From positions 28,329 through 92,328 of the forward strand of contig CAZODI010000011.1 in NCBI GenBank assembly GCA_964578535.1: DNA of 64,000 nucleotides, written 5' to 3'. Within the stretch, counting starts at the first letter, position 1, and each line of letters opens with the position of its first letter. A program made the translations under genes and the position numbers. Origin of the DNA: PHBD01 sp964578535 (GTDB taxonomy: Bacteria; Desulfobacterota; Syntrophia; Syntrophales; PHBD01). Shown here piece by piece: positions 1 to 9,367 of the stretch. The notes under the pieces were generated by a model. The model saw only the letters and a program-made list of their open reading frames with translations, had not been told where the DNA came from and did not search any database.

Positions 1-215
1 ACACGGGCGAATGCCCCGGCCTGGATGGTGTAATTCATCCGGGCCAGCTCCCGCCGCACGGGTTTCGCCTTCTCGGCGACAGGCCGCTCCCGCCAGACAA
101 CCCCCTTCCGGGCTCCGCATCCGGTCAAAATCCCGGGAAGGAAACATAAGGCCAACAGCACAGCAGCAAAGGGTTTCCAGGCAGGGACACAATGAAAGCG
201 GCGACGAGCCGTCAT
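1..215 (-). CDS. SPOR-type lipoprotein, partial (C-terminus outside window)
   Basis: The reading frame starts at the ATG at 215 (complement) behind a GGAGG 7 bases upstream and runs off the window start, so only about 71 residues are visible. The first ~32 residues are a lipoprotein signal: basic start, hydrophobic stretch, then a lipobox ending LTGC. A short linker rich in Arg/Lys/Pro follows, then YTIQAGAF, which is the typical opening of a SPOR (peptidoglycan-binding) domain. Inference: an outer-membrane or periplasmic lipoprotein binding denuded peptidoglycan, or a related tetratricopeptide lipoprotein starting with a SPOR-like strand. The missing C-terminus prevents a firmer call. Confidence 0.7.
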   Translation of the reverse strand, partial: MTARRRFHCVPAWKPFAAVLLALCFLPGILTGCGARKGVVWRERPVAEKAKPVRRELARMNYTIQAGAFAR

Positions 216-348
216 GTCATAACCTCCGGCTGCCTTTTACCAGACTTGGTGCGATCTCTCAACGGGCGTTGTGACTGATTCCAATTCCCATCGGGGTCCA
301 ATGCACTCTCGCTCATTATCCCCTTATTTCTTCTTGCATTCCGGGCGC

Positions 349-357
349 TGATATAAT
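349..357 (+). promoter_or_regulatory. Extended -10 promoter element upstream of PilZ gene
   Basis: TGATATAAT is a perfect extended -10 box (TGnTATAAT). A -35 is weak (TTCTTG at 331-336, 15-base spacing), as often seen with extended -10 promoters. It lies about 90 bases before the PilZ-protein start, so it probably drives the PilZ/HD-GYP pair. Sequence inference only. Confidence 0.45.
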
Positions 358-445
358 ACTGATACCCCAATTTGTGGATCCCGATTCCAGAGGAGCAGCC
401 CTTGCAGAGATTTCATTCTGACGAACCGCTCTTCATCAGGAGCCG

Positions 446-2575
446 TTGAGACCCGTGATCGAGACCCAGATCGATCATACCGGTGAAAAGCACCCGACGG
501 AAAGCGACCGCCGTGAAACCCCGTCCCTGTCTTCCTGGGTTTTCCGCAGCGACTTCCTGAAACGCAGGCGTTCCGCCGAGAAACTTTCCGCCAACCAGCT
601 GATCAACATCATCAACCTGCACCACTTCAAAGGCACCCCCCTGCAGGTTCATCTCCGGGACGTCCGTTACGGAGAAGATTTTCTCGCCGAGGCTTTCCCG
701 GAGTGCTGCCAGGATCGGACCATCACCTGCAGGTGGAAGGGCGATCCTCCAAACGGGAGCGATCACCTCCGGCTTCTCAATCTCGTGATCCCCGACGGGC
801 AGTCCGTCATCCTGGTCCCCATCCCGGAGATGGAGTCCATCAACGGCAATTTTACCATTCAAATCCCCGAAAAAGGGCTTGCCATCGGGAAACGCTGCGC
901 CAGGAGGCACCCGGCCCCGGTGGAGATTGCCGCCGAGATCACCCAGAGCGGATTCACCGCCCGGGGAAACCTCATCGATTTCAGCAATCAAGCTTTCCGC
1001 ATCCAGGCACAGACGGACTATCCCGACTCGTTTCACTGGTTTCACCCGGACCGACCCATCCTGACCCGTCTTTCCATTGACGGAAACGTCGTATATTCCA
1101 GTTCCTGCCGGTGCATCCGGCACACACCGGGGGTTCGCTCCCGGGAAATCGTCCTGACGGCCCTCCCGGAACCCCTCCCCCGCACCCGTACCAAGCCGAA
1201 ACGGAGTTTCCGCCACCGGATGAATCCTTCGGCGTACATCACATGCCGCCATCCCCTTTCAGGGGAGAGGATCCAGCGGGACATCCACGATCTCTCCCTC
1301 ACGGGTTTTTCCGTCTTCGAGCGTCCCGACGACGGAGTCCTTCTCCAGGGCCTGGTGCTGCCCCAGGTACACATTCACTTCCCCGGAGGAGCCGTCATCG
1401 CTCCCCGGGCAAGGGTGGCGTACCGCCAGGAAAAGGGATCCCGGGCTCTCTGCGGGCTGGCTTTCCTGGACATGGACATTCAGGAATACAAGCAGTTGAG
1501 CCACATCCTGACGAACATGACGGATCCGCACCTCTTCGTTTCCCAGGAACCGGATCTGGACGCCCTGTGGAGTTTCCTGTTCCAGACAGGATTTCTCTAC
1601 CCGAAGAAATACCGGATGATCCAGGAGTATCGCGACCAGTTCAAGGAAACATACCGGAAGCTGTACTGCAACCACCCGGAGATCGCCGAGCATTTCCTTT
1701 ATCAGGAAGACGGCATCATCTATGGGCACCTTTCGATGGTCAAAGCCTACGAACGGTCATGGATGGTGCATCACCTGGCCGCGCGGCGCAAGGGATCGCT
1801 TCGGGTAGCCCTGGCCATGCTCAAACTGATCGTCAATTACTTCGAGGGGATTCACCGGCTGCCCTCCGTCCGGATGGATCATCTCGTTTTTTATTTCCGG
1901 CCGGAAAACCGGTTCCCCAACCTCGTGGGGGACTTTGCCAAGGCCATCAAGGAACCCCGGGCCTGTTCCCAGGATCTTTTCGCCTTCATCGAATTCCCCA
2001 CGAACGATGAGGAAGCGGGAAGCCTCCCCCCCGGCTGGACCCTGGAAGAACTGACTCCCGCCAGGCAAAGGACCCTGGAGAGCTTCTACCGCCACTTCTC
2101 GGGGGGGCTCCTGATGGACGTGCTAAGCGCCCGGCCGGGAGAGCAGGAACCCACCGTCGAAGAGTTCTACCGTAGAAACGGGATGGTCCGGCGTGTTTCA
2201 ACACACGCCCTCCTGTACGACGGACAGATGAAAGCCGCCCTCTGGAGGAACGAATCGGACCTGGGCCTGAACCTTTCGGAGCTGCTCAACGGCTTCAAGG
2301 TGTTCATACTGGACCCGGCCGGCACGCCCTGGAAAACGCTCCGGGCAGCCGTCGGGCAGCTGACCGCCGTGTACGGCATTCCCAAGGTTCCAGTCATGAT
2401 CTACCCGGCCACCTACCCGGGTGAGCAGGGGATCAAGCAGGAAAAGCAGTACTCCATGTGGATCCTGGACGTCCAGTACGGCCGCGCCTTCATCAACTAC
2501 ATGGAGCGTAAGATACAGCGCAGCAAGCCGCTCCTGGCGCTGCTCCAGTGGGCCCAGAAAATGATCCAGAGATGA
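446..2575 (+). CDS. PilZ-domain protein (c-di-GMP effector candidate)
   Basis: About 709 residues, no signal peptide or membrane helix. Two PilZ-like segments are visible: around residues 150-235 with DFSNQA, and around 245-350 with an Arg-rich RHRMNP followed by DLSLTG, matching the RxxxR...DxSxxG c-di-GMP-binding pattern. The C-terminal ~350 residues do not match a family I recognise. The start is TTG at 446, or GTG at 455 in the same frame; AGGAG at 438-442 fits 455 better (12-base spacing against 3) and there is an in-frame stop at 419, so no earlier start exists. The stop overlaps the ATG of the HD-GYP gene (ATGA), implying translational coupling of a c-di-GMP reader and a c-di-GMP hydrolase. 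Confidence 0.75.
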   Translation: MRPVIETQIDHTGEKHPTESDRRETPSLSSWVFRSDFLKRRRSAEKLSANQLINIINLHHFKGTPLQVHLRDVRYGEDFLAEAFPECCQDRTITCRWKGDPPNGSDHLRLLNLVIPDGQSVILVPIPEMESINGNFTIQIPEKGLAIGKRCARRHPAPVEIAAEITQSGFTARGNLIDFSNQAFRIQAQTDYPDSFHWFHPDRPILTRLSIDGNVVYSSSCRCIRHTPGVRSREIVLTALPEPLPRTRTKPKRSFRHRMNPSAYITCRHPLSGERIQRDIHDLSLTGFSVFERPDDGVLLQGLVLPQVHIHFPGGAVIAPRARVAYRQEKGSRALCGLAFLDMDIQEYKQLSHILTNMTDPHLFVSQEPDLDALWSFLFQTGFLYPKKYRMIQEYRDQFKETYRKLYCNHPEIAEHFLYQEDGIIYGHLSMVKAYERSWMVHHLAARRKGSLRVALAMLKLIVNYFEGIHRLPSVRMDHLVFYFRPENRFPNLVGDFAKAIKEPRACSQDLFAFIEFPTNDEEAGSLPPGWTLEELTPARQRTLESFYRHFSGGLLMDVLSARPGEQEPTVEEFYRRNGMVRRVSTHALLYDGQMKAALWRNESDLGLNLSELLNGFKVFILDPAGTPWKTLRAAVGQLTAVYGIPKVPVMIYPATYPGEQGIKQEKQYSMWILDVQYGRAFINYMERKIQRSKPLLALLQWAQKMIQR

Positions 2576-4854
2576 AAACGGACGCTCTTTACAACAGCCG
2601 GATCACCAAGAACTACGTCGAGTATCTCAAGACGCACCATCCCGCGGTGGACGTCCGCGCCCTGCTCGAATACGCGGGCATGACCCCGTACCAGGTCGAA
2701 GACGCCGGCCACTGGTTCACCCAGAACCAGGTGGATCGCTTCCATGAAGCCATCACCAAGGCCATTCCGAATCCCGACATCTCCCGGGAGGCCGGCCGCT
2801 TCTCGGCCCTCTCCGCCGCCGCCGGAGACGTCCAGCAGTATGCCCTGAGCTTTGTCAACCCCTCCATCGCCTACCGGATGCTCAGCCGGATCTTCACCCG
2901 GGCCTCCCGCTCCTGCATCGTCTCCACGCGGAGCCTTGGCAGACAGCAGATCGAAATCACCGTCAAGATCAGGCCGGGGGTCATCGAAAAGCCCTACCAG
3001 TGCGACAACCGTCTCGGCACCCTCGAGGCCATCGGCAGGCTGTTCACGGACAAATTCGCCCGGATCGACCATGAAGACTGCATCCACAAAGGAGGTGACG
3101 TCTGCCGTTACGTCGTTTCCTGGGAGATTTCCGCCAGCCATCTCTGGAAACAGATCCGGAACGCATCCCTTCTCGTCGGAGCGGCCCTCGCGGGTGTTCT
3201 TTTCTTCTTCATGGACAAGACCGAATGGGTCGTGTTCACACTGTCGGCCATCACCGTCGTCTCGCTCCTGTCGCTGGGCCTGGAACGGGTGGAAAAAACG
3301 GAGGTCGAGACGGCCCTCCGGAAAAAGGGCGAGCGGACCGGCGAACTGATGGACCGGATCAATACGAGCTACAACAATGCACTCCTGGTGAACGAAATCG
3401 GGCAGGCGACCGCGAGCATCCTCAACACGAAGGATCTCCTCCGCTCCGTCATGGGCTCCATGGAGCGGCTCCTGGATTTCGACCGCGGCATGGTGCTCCT
3501 GGCAAACCCGGAGTGCACCAAGCTCCAGTATGCCGACGGATACGGATACAATTCCGACGAATCCTGGTTTCTCCAGAATACATCCTTCCAACTGGACAAG
3601 CCGCATTCCAGGGGCCCCTTCATCGTCTCCTTCCGGGAACAGAAGCCGTTCCTTGTAGACGACATCGAACAGATCCGGCCCGAGCTGTCCGCCAAGAGCT
3701 ACGAATATGCCCGCTTCATGGGCGTCAAGGCCTTCGCCTGCGTTCCCATCCTTTACGAAGGACACGCGGAGGGAATCCTGGCCGTGGACAACTACCGTTC
3801 CCAGCGCACCATGAGCCAGAGCGACCTGAACCTGCTCCAGGGCATCGCCCCCCAGATCGGCGTCAGCATCAACCGGGTCCGGGATTACGAGAAAATCCGG
3901 GAAAGCGAGGAACGATTCCGGAGCCTCGGTGAAAATGCTCCCGATATCATCTACACGCTGGACTCGGAAGGAACCTACACGTATGTCAATCCCGCCTGGG
4001 AGGCCCTGCTGGGACACGAGTCCGGGGAAGTTATCGGGAAATCCTTCACCGACTTCTTGAGGGAAGACGAGACCTCTTCCTATTCGCGGATCTTCAAGCG
4101 GATACGGGAAAACGGGGAAACAGTGAAGAGCGAAATGGGGCGCATGATCGGCCGGGATGGAACGGAGCGGCTCTTCAGCATCAGCGCTTGTCCCAACGTG
4201 GATCCCTCGGGGCAGTTGACGGGCATCGTGGGGACGATGAAAGACATGACCGCCCTCGAAAAGAGCCACGCAATGCTGCAGGCGGCCTTGCAAAGCACCA
4301 TCAAGGCCATCTCCGACATCGTCGAATCCCGGGACCCCTATACCGCGGGCCACCAGCGCCACGTCCGGGACTTGTCTGCGGCGATCGCGGAAGAGATGGG
4401 GCTTTCGGACGACCGCATCGAGGGTCTTCAGATGGCGGCCCTGATCCACGACATCGGCAAGATGCAGATCCCCGCCGAGATCCTGAGCAAACCGGGGCGG
4501 CTCAGCACCATTGAAATGAGCCTTATCCAGACCCACCCGGACGTCGGCTTCCGGGTCCTCCGGAACATCGAATTTCATCACCCGGTGGCCCAGATCGTAC
4601 ATCAGCATCACGAGCGGTACGACGGCTCCGGCTACCCGGGCAGCCTTTCCGGCAGGGAGATCCTGCTGGAGGCGCGAATCCTGGCCGTGGCCGACGTGGT
4701 GGAGGCGATGATGAACCACCGCCCCTACCGTCCGGCCCTGGGTATCGAGAAGGCCCTCGACGAAATCGTCACGAACCGGGGAAAGTACTACGACCCGGAA
4801 GTCGTGGACGCCTGCCTGCGCCTCTTCCGGGAAAAGTCCTTTACCCTCCGGTAG
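2572..4854 (+). CDS. Membrane GAF-PAS-HD-GYP phosphodiesterase
   Basis: 760 residues from the ATG that overlaps the preceding stop. Domain order: N-terminal alpha/beta region (1-190) ending in a Cys-containing segment (DCIHKGGDVCRY) reminiscent of V4R/XylR_N-type ligand domains; two membrane helices about 200-235; GAF about 267-430; PAS about 443-560 (ERFRSLGENAPDIIY); HD-GYP about 573-755. The HD-GYP part has HDIGK (HD near 626), HHERYDGSGYP and a downstream VADVVEAM helix, so the metal and GYP signatures are intact. Expected role: hydrolysis of c-di-GMP in response to a cytosolic or membrane signal. The 3' end overlaps the convergent methyltransferase gene by 14 bases. Confidence 0.9.
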   Translation: MKTDALYNSRITKNYVEYLKTHHPAVDVRALLEYAGMTPYQVEDAGHWFTQNQVDRFHEAITKAIPNPDISREAGRFSALSAAAGDVQQYALSFVNPSIAYRMLSRIFTRASRSCIVSTRSLGRQQIEITVKIRPGVIEKPYQCDNRLGTLEAIGRLFTDKFARIDHEDCIHKGGDVCRYVVSWEISASHLWKQIRNASLLVGAALAGVLFFFMDKTEWVVFTLSAITVVSLLSLGLERVEKTEVETALRKKGERTGELMDRINTSYNNALLVNEIGQATASILNTKDLLRSVMGSMERLLDFDRGMVLLANPECTKLQYADGYGYNSDESWFLQNTSFQLDKPHSRGPFIVSFREQKPFLVDDIEQIRPELSAKSYEYARFMGVKAFACVPILYEGHAEGILAVDNYRSQRTMSQSDLNLLQGIAPQIGVSINRVRDYEKIRESEERFRSLGENAPDIIYTLDSEGTYTYVNPAWEALLGHESGEVIGKSFTDFLREDETSSYSRIFKRIRENGETVKSEMGRMIGRDGTERLFSISACPNVDPSGQLTGIVGTMKDMTALEKSHAMLQAALQSTIKAISDIVESRDPYTAGHQRHVRDLSAAIAEEMGLSDDRIEGLQMAALIHDIGKMQIPAEILSKPGRLSTIEMSLIQTHPDVGFRVLRNIEFHHPVAQIVHQHHERYDGSGYPGSLSGREILLEARILAVADVVEAMMNHRPYRPALGIEKALDEIVTNRGKYYDPEVVDACLRLFREKSFTLR

Positions 4855-5677
4855 TCCCGGGATCCGCGGACGGTTTCCGCCCCTTGCAGAGGATCATGGG
4901 CGTATACGTGAACCGGCGGGGATCATTAAAAAACGCATTGAAATCCGAAAAGAATCCCTGATAGCCGCCCGGGTAGTCAGCGAAGGCGTCCTGGACCTGC
5001 ACGGCGGCCACTTCCAGCTTCTTTGTCCAGTTGAAGAGGTCGGAGGCCCGGACATCCCCGTAAATCAGGTGGTGGGCCTTCATACGGACCTCGACGTTCC
5101 GGTATTCAAGGTCATAAAGATAGGAGTAGAGCTTGCGCCCGGCATAGGGATCGAAGTTCAGATCCCTTTGAAAGAGTTTCATCCCCTCCTTAAGAGTCTT
5201 GTCCATGGGTTCCGGGAGCGGATAGTGGCTCAGGCAGTTGTAATCCAGGTCCATGAGGCAGAGCCAGCCTTCCGGTTTCAGGCAGGCGGTCAGGTTGCGC
5301 ACGATATCGAGGCTTTCCCGCAGATTGTACTCCAGGACGAAACGAATCCAGATGAGGTCGAAGGGCTCCATCGGGGGCAGGGGTTGCCTCAGGTCGTGCA
5401 GCAGAAACTCCATCCCCGGCCGCTCGCCGTACTTCTCCTTTGCATCCCGGATCCGCGGCTCCATATAGTCGATGCCCACCACCTCTCCTCCAGGCTGCAA
5501 TAGCTCCAGAAGGAGCGCGCTTGTGAGGCCCGGACCGCACCCGGCATCCATGACCCGCATTCCCGGTTTCAAGCCGCACCAGCGAGCCTCTTCGCGAACA
5601 GCCTCCGGATCCGTCTTTACCTCCAGCCGGACCGACTCCTCCATATTATCCATCAGATAGAATCCGTTTTTCTCCAT
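4841..5677 (-). CDS. SAM-dependent class I methyltransferase
   Basis: 278 residues. The N-terminal third holds the Rossmann SAM-binding motif I (MDAGCGPGLTS, about residue 43) and motif II acidic residue (VVGIDYMEP), followed by HDLRQPLP and an LDY segment, i.e. a Methyltransf_11/25-type fold. The substrate cannot be told; similar proteins methylate small molecules or quinone-like compounds. It is convergent with the HD-GYP gene, overlapping its last 14 bases, and is followed upstream by a second HD-GYP gene on the same strand 87 bases away. The final ~90 residues (after the SAM fold) contain a long helix and may be substrate-specific. Confidence 0.85.
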   Translation of the reverse strand: MEKNGFYLMDNMEESVRLEVKTDPEAVREEARWCGLKPGMRVMDAGCGPGLTSALLLELLQPGGEVVGIDYMEPRIRDAKEKYGERPGMEFLLHDLRQPLPPMEPFDLIWIRFVLEYNLRESLDIVRNLTACLKPEGWLCLMDLDYNCLSHYPLPEPMDKTLKEGMKLFQRDLNFDPYAGRKLYSYLYDLEYRNVEVRMKAHHLIYGDVRASDLFNWTKKLEVAAVQVQDAFADYPGGYQGFFSDFNAFFNDPRRFTYTPMILCKGRKPSADPGTTGG

Positions 5678-5764
5678 ATCTTCCTTTCCTTCTCCGGCCC
5701 CGAAATACGGGGTCCGCTCAGTCGGTTTCCTCTTGATCCCGGTAACGCTGCTGAATCCGCCGGA

Positions 5765-6964
5765 TCAACGGCAGGACGGCAAAAAATGCTCCATCAGTTC
5801 CGGATCGAAGACGGTCCCGCTGTCCTTCCTGAGGGTCTCGAGGCACTGTTCCTCCGTCCAGGGTTCTTTGTAGGACCGCCTGGAGGAGAGAGCGTCAAAG
5901 ACATCGGCAATCGCCACGATCCTGCCGAAGAGCGGGATCTCCCGTCCCTTCTTCCCCGGAGCGTTCCCGCCGGCAGCCACCCGGTTCTCCGCGGTCCTTC
6001 CCGTATTCACATCCACATACCCCGGATATCCCAGGCCGTCCCACCGCTCATGGTGGTTCCCGGCAACCTCCGCGGCGGCCTCGTCGAAGTCGGAACTCTG
6101 GTTCATAAACAGACGGGCGCCATGGATGGTATGGGTCTTCATGACATCGTATTCTTCCTCGGTCAGTTTGGCCGGCTTCTTGAGGATCATGTCGGGTATG
6201 GCCACCTTGCCGACGTCGTGAAGCATAGCGGCCATATGAAGGATATCCCGCTTGCCGTCAACCTCCTTCTGCCCGATCTTGTTGGCCTTGGCCCAGGACT
6301 CATAAATCTCCAGAGCATACCCGGCTACACGGTTCACATGGGCCCCCGTCTCTTTCGGATCGCGCATTTCGGCCATGCGGATCGTTCGCAGGATCATCTC
6401 ACGGGTCATCCTGGCCCGCTCCAGTGCAATGGCCGCCATCCCAGCGAACACATCCATGACCCGGCCCGTCTCTCCCGAAAATGGAATGGCATGCCCGCCT
6501 TCCGTCGTCTGCGCGTTGATGACCTGCAGCACTCCTACCACATCGCCCCTCACGGTCTTGAGAGGAGTGGTCAGGATCGAACGGGTCCAGTAGCCGGAAG
6601 CTTCATCAAAGGCCCGATTGAACCGGAACGGGAGTCCCGGATCCATCCGCTCGGTATCCTCGATATTGAGAGACTGGCCCGCCTGGGCGACATAGCCGGC
6701 GATGCTGTTCTGATCGACGGGAATCGAGAAGGTGCTGTAAATCAGCTTCCCGCCGGGTGGCAAACGTCGTTGGAGCGTCCTGTTCTGGGTGTAGCTGAAT
6801 TTCAATCGGCCGTTCTCCTTCAGGTAAATGGAGCCGGCATCGGCGCCGGCAACCCGTCGCGCCGAGGTCAGGATATGCTCCATAAGAATGTCCAGATCCT
6901 TGACATGATTGAGCTCCATGCTCAGATCAATGAGGGCCTCCATCTTCTGCTGTTCCGAAAGCAT
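5765..6964 (-). CDS. GAF-HD-GYP phosphodiesterase (soluble)
   Basis: 399 residues, no membrane segment. GAF domain about 20-185 (AGADAGSIYLKENGRLKF ... LTTPLKTVRGDVVGVLQV), then HD-GYP about 195-395. Signatures: HDVGK (HD near residue 249), NHHERWDGLGYPG and ADVFDALSS. An insertion of about 20 Gly/Ala/Asn-rich residues after the GYP motif (TGRTAENRVAAGGNAPGKK) is longer than usual. Expected activity: c-di-GMP to pGpG/GMP, gated by a ligand at the GAF domain. With the PilZ protein and the other HD-GYP protein it forms a local c-di-GMP cluster. Confidence 0.9.
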   Translation of the reverse strand: MLSEQQKMEALIDLSMELNHVKDLDILMEHILTSARRVAGADAGSIYLKENGRLKFSYTQNRTLQRRLPPGGKLIYSTFSIPVDQNSIAGYVAQAGQSLNIEDTERMDPGLPFRFNRAFDEASGYWTRSILTTPLKTVRGDVVGVLQVINAQTTEGGHAIPFSGETGRVMDVFAGMAAIALERARMTREMILRTIRMAEMRDPKETGAHVNRVAGYALEIYESWAKANKIGQKEVDGKRDILHMAAMLHDVGKVAIPDMILKKPAKLTEEEYDVMKTHTIHGARLFMNQSSDFDEAAAEVAGNHHERWDGLGYPGYVDVNTGRTAENRVAAGGNAPGKKGREIPLFGRIVAIADVFDALSSRRSYKEPWTEEQCLETLRKDSGTVFDPELMEHFLPSCR

Positions 6965-7455
6965 GATTATCCCTCCTCGTCATCTGCTCCCGCCTCCGGC
7001 AGGACCATGAATCATAGGACTCGACATCCTTTTGCGGCCGCACATTTCCCAGCCCGGTGATGGAATGTTCCTTCCACGAGGTTCCTGGCCATCATCAAAC
7101 AGCGAAGCACCGAGCCTCCCGGGTAGCAAACGCCTGCTCCCGCCGGTGATTTTTCTACCATGTTTCGGCATCCGGCAACATCCAATATATACCCGGAAGA
7201 AACACAGGATTCTGTCGGTGTCCGATACGGCGGGGAAAGGGATGGAGGGCCATTCCTTAAGCTGCTCTCCGGGCTCTTCAGCTTGCATGAGGCTTCATCC
7301 TGTGTTTCATTCCCCTCAAGGGGTTTTACAGGCGACACGGCTCCGGGTCTGCCGCGACTCATCGCCGGACGTTGTTTTCGAGAGACCCGGCTGCATTCAT
7401 GGATGCAGGCCGCAGGGCGCATGTGCGAAAGTTTTTTTCGATCGCAGGAGAAGAC
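6965..7455. other. Intergenic region without a supported gene
   Basis: 491 bases between the divergent HD-GYP (minus) and TPR (plus) genes. Several short open frames exist on both strands but none has a ribosome-binding site or a recognisable product. The stretch must carry both promoters; I see no convincing -35/-10 pair. Confidence 0.5.
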
Positions 7456-9294
7456 ATGAATTCACCGGGATCCGGAGTGAAAAAGATCCTTGCCGCCCTT
7501 GCCCTCTTCCTGCTCGTCCTGGCTGTTTTCTGGCCCGTACAGCATTATGATTTCGTCAACTATGACGACGGCCTCTACGTGCAGGACAACCCCCGCCTCG
7601 AAGAGGGGCTGACCGCGAAGTCCGTCCAGTGGATGCTGACGGCCACGGACGGGGGATCATGGCATCCGGTAACGTGGCTTTCCCTGTTTCTGGATTACCG
7701 TCTGTACGGCCCCACCCCCGGCGGCTACCACCGGACGAACATGCTGATCCATGCCATCTCGACGGTCCTTCTTTTCCTGGTGCTGGCGTCCATGACGGGT
7801 TCCCCGTGGAAAAGCGCCCTGGTGGCCGCCCTGTTCGGGATCCACCCCCTCCATGTCGAGTCCGTGGCCTGGATCGCCGAGCGAAAGGACGTTCTGTGCG
7901 GGCTGTTCTGGATGCTGACGATGGGGTCCTACCTCCGGTATGCGAGGAAACCGGGCACCGTCCGCTATCTTGCCGTCTGTTGCTTCTTTCTCCTGGGCCT
8001 GGCATCCAAAGCGATGATCGTGACGCTTCCCTTTCTCCTGCTCCTGATCGATTTCTATCCGCTCCGGCGGGTCGCAGGCAGCGGCCCGCCCCCCGCGCCG
8101 CCGTCCCCATGGAAACCGTCCACCCTCTCCGCTCTGATCCTGGAAAAAGCGCCCCTGATCCTGCTCGCCGCCGCGGCAGGTGCGGCGGCGGTCTGGAGCC
8201 AGGAGAAGTCCGGCGCCCTCGTGCCGGTCGACCCGTACGGATTCGACGCCAGGCTGGCAAATGCGGTCGTTTCGTACGGAACCTATCTTTTCAAAACCCT
8301 CTGGCCGAAGGACCTGTCCGTCTTCTACCCGCTTCCGGCCGCCTGGCCTGTCCGTGACATCCTGGCCTGCGGCTTTGTGCTCATCGGCATCAGCCTCGGC
8401 GCCCTGATCGGAAGGCGCCGCTATCCATACCTGGCCATGGGATGGCTCTGGTATCTCGGCACCCTGATTCCGGTCATCGGCCTTGTGCATATCGGCTCCC
8501 AGGCCATGGCAGACCGCTATACCTACATTCCCCTGATCGGCATCTTCGTCATCCTCGTCTGGGGAGGTGCAGATCTCGCGGCGGCCTTGCGTCTCCGGCG
8601 GCCTTCCCTGCTGATCCTTTCTGCGGCGCTGGTCCTGATTCCGGCCGTTCTCTCCGCCCGCCAGGTGCAGGTATGGAGGAACGACTGGACCCTGTTTTCA
8701 CAGGCCGTCCGGGCCGTCCCGAACAATTATCTCGCCTACAACAACCTTGGCACAACCTTGAGGATACAGCGAAATTTCGACGCATCCATCGCCGCCATCC
8801 GGAAGGCCCTTTTCATCCGGCCGCACTACGCGGAGGGCTACAACAACCTCGGGAACACACTGATGGCGACAGGAGCCCATGGAGAGGCTGCGGTGCAGTA
8901 CCGAAGAGCCCTGGAATTCAAGCCGGACATGGCCCAGGCCCACAGCAATCTCGCCAACAGCCTCATCGCTCTCGGGAGAACGGAGGAGGCGCTGGAGCAT
9001 TACCGAACCGCCCTCAAGATCGATCCCTCCTTCGCCGACGCCCATTTCAATCTGGGAATCACTCTCGTGAAACAGGGAAGGATTGGCGACGGGATGCTGC
9101 ACCTGGAGCGGTCCGTGTCCCTGCGACCGAACAATGCCGATGCATGGAACAACCTGGGGGTTGCCCAGGCACTGAGAGGAAAAGGAAAGGAAGCGACGGC
9201 TTCGTTCCGGCGGGCTCTTCTCCTGAATCCGGATCATCTCGAGGCGAAGAAGAACCTGTCGGCCCTCGGGGTCGAAACGGAGCACGCTCCGTAA
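7456..9294 (+). CDS. Polytopic membrane protein with C-terminal TPR repeats (TMTC/GT-C-like)
   Basis: 612 residues from ATG 7456, chosen because GCAGGAG lies 6 bases upstream; an in-frame ATG at 7372 has no such site. Residues 1-400 hold about 10 hydrophobic helices; motifs FVNYDDGLYV, WHPVTWLSLF, HPLHVESVAWIAERKDV and MADRYTYIPL are the hallmarks of the bacterial membrane-TPR family related to eukaryotic TMTC O-mannosyltransferases (GT-C fold). Residues 420-605 are five TPRs (repeated NNLG...A..YRRAL..P). Established: the family resembles lipid-linked sugar-dependent glycosyltransferases. Inference: protein or envelope glycosylation; the donor is unknown. A hairpin terminator lies 15 bases after the stop. 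Confidence 0.85.
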   Translation: MNSPGSGVKKILAALALFLLVLAVFWPVQHYDFVNYDDGLYVQDNPRLEEGLTAKSVQWMLTATDGGSWHPVTWLSLFLDYRLYGPTPGGYHRTNMLIHAISTVLLFLVLASMTGSPWKSALVAALFGIHPLHVESVAWIAERKDVLCGLFWMLTMGSYLRYARKPGTVRYLAVCCFFLLGLASKAMIVTLPFLLLLIDFYPLRRVAGSGPPPAPPSPWKPSTLSALILEKAPLILLAAAAGAAAVWSQEKSGALVPVDPYGFDARLANAVVSYGTYLFKTLWPKDLSVFYPLPAAWPVRDILACGFVLIGISLGALIGRRRYPYLAMGWLWYLGTLIPVIGLVHIGSQAMADRYTYIPLIGIFVILVWGGADLAAALRLRRPSLLILSAALVLIPAVLSARQVQVWRNDWTLFSQAVRAVPNNYLAYNNLGTTLRIQRNFDASIAAIRKALFIRPHYAEGYNNLGNTLMATGAHGEAAVQYRRALEFKPDMAQAHSNLANSLIALGRTEEALEHYRTALKIDPSFADAHFNLGITLVKQGRIGDGMLHLERSVSLRPNNADAWNNLGVAQALRGKGKEATASFRRALLLNPDHLEAKKNLSALGVETEHAP

Positions 9295-9309
9295 GGCAGG
9301 CAAAAAAAT

Positions 9310-9339
9310 GGGAAAGGCGCAGTTTCCTGCGCCTTTCCC
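9310..9339 (-). terminator. Bidirectional hairpin terminator
   Basis: A perfect 13-bp stem (9310-9322 with 9327-9339), loop TTTC. Seven A residues at 9302-9308 become a U-run for minus-strand transcripts, so it is a strong intrinsic terminator for the MucR gene. It may also stop the TPR gene from the other side, although without a T-run there. Confidence 0.85.
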
Positions 9340-9367
9340 TGTGAACGCGGTTCCTGAATCCGGACGC

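Noticed and set aside
2497..4719. 740-codon minus-strand open frame opposite the HD-GYP gene
   Set aside because: Antisense shadow caused by GC-rich codon bias; no family motif, while the plus strand encodes intact GAF, PAS and HD-GYP domains.
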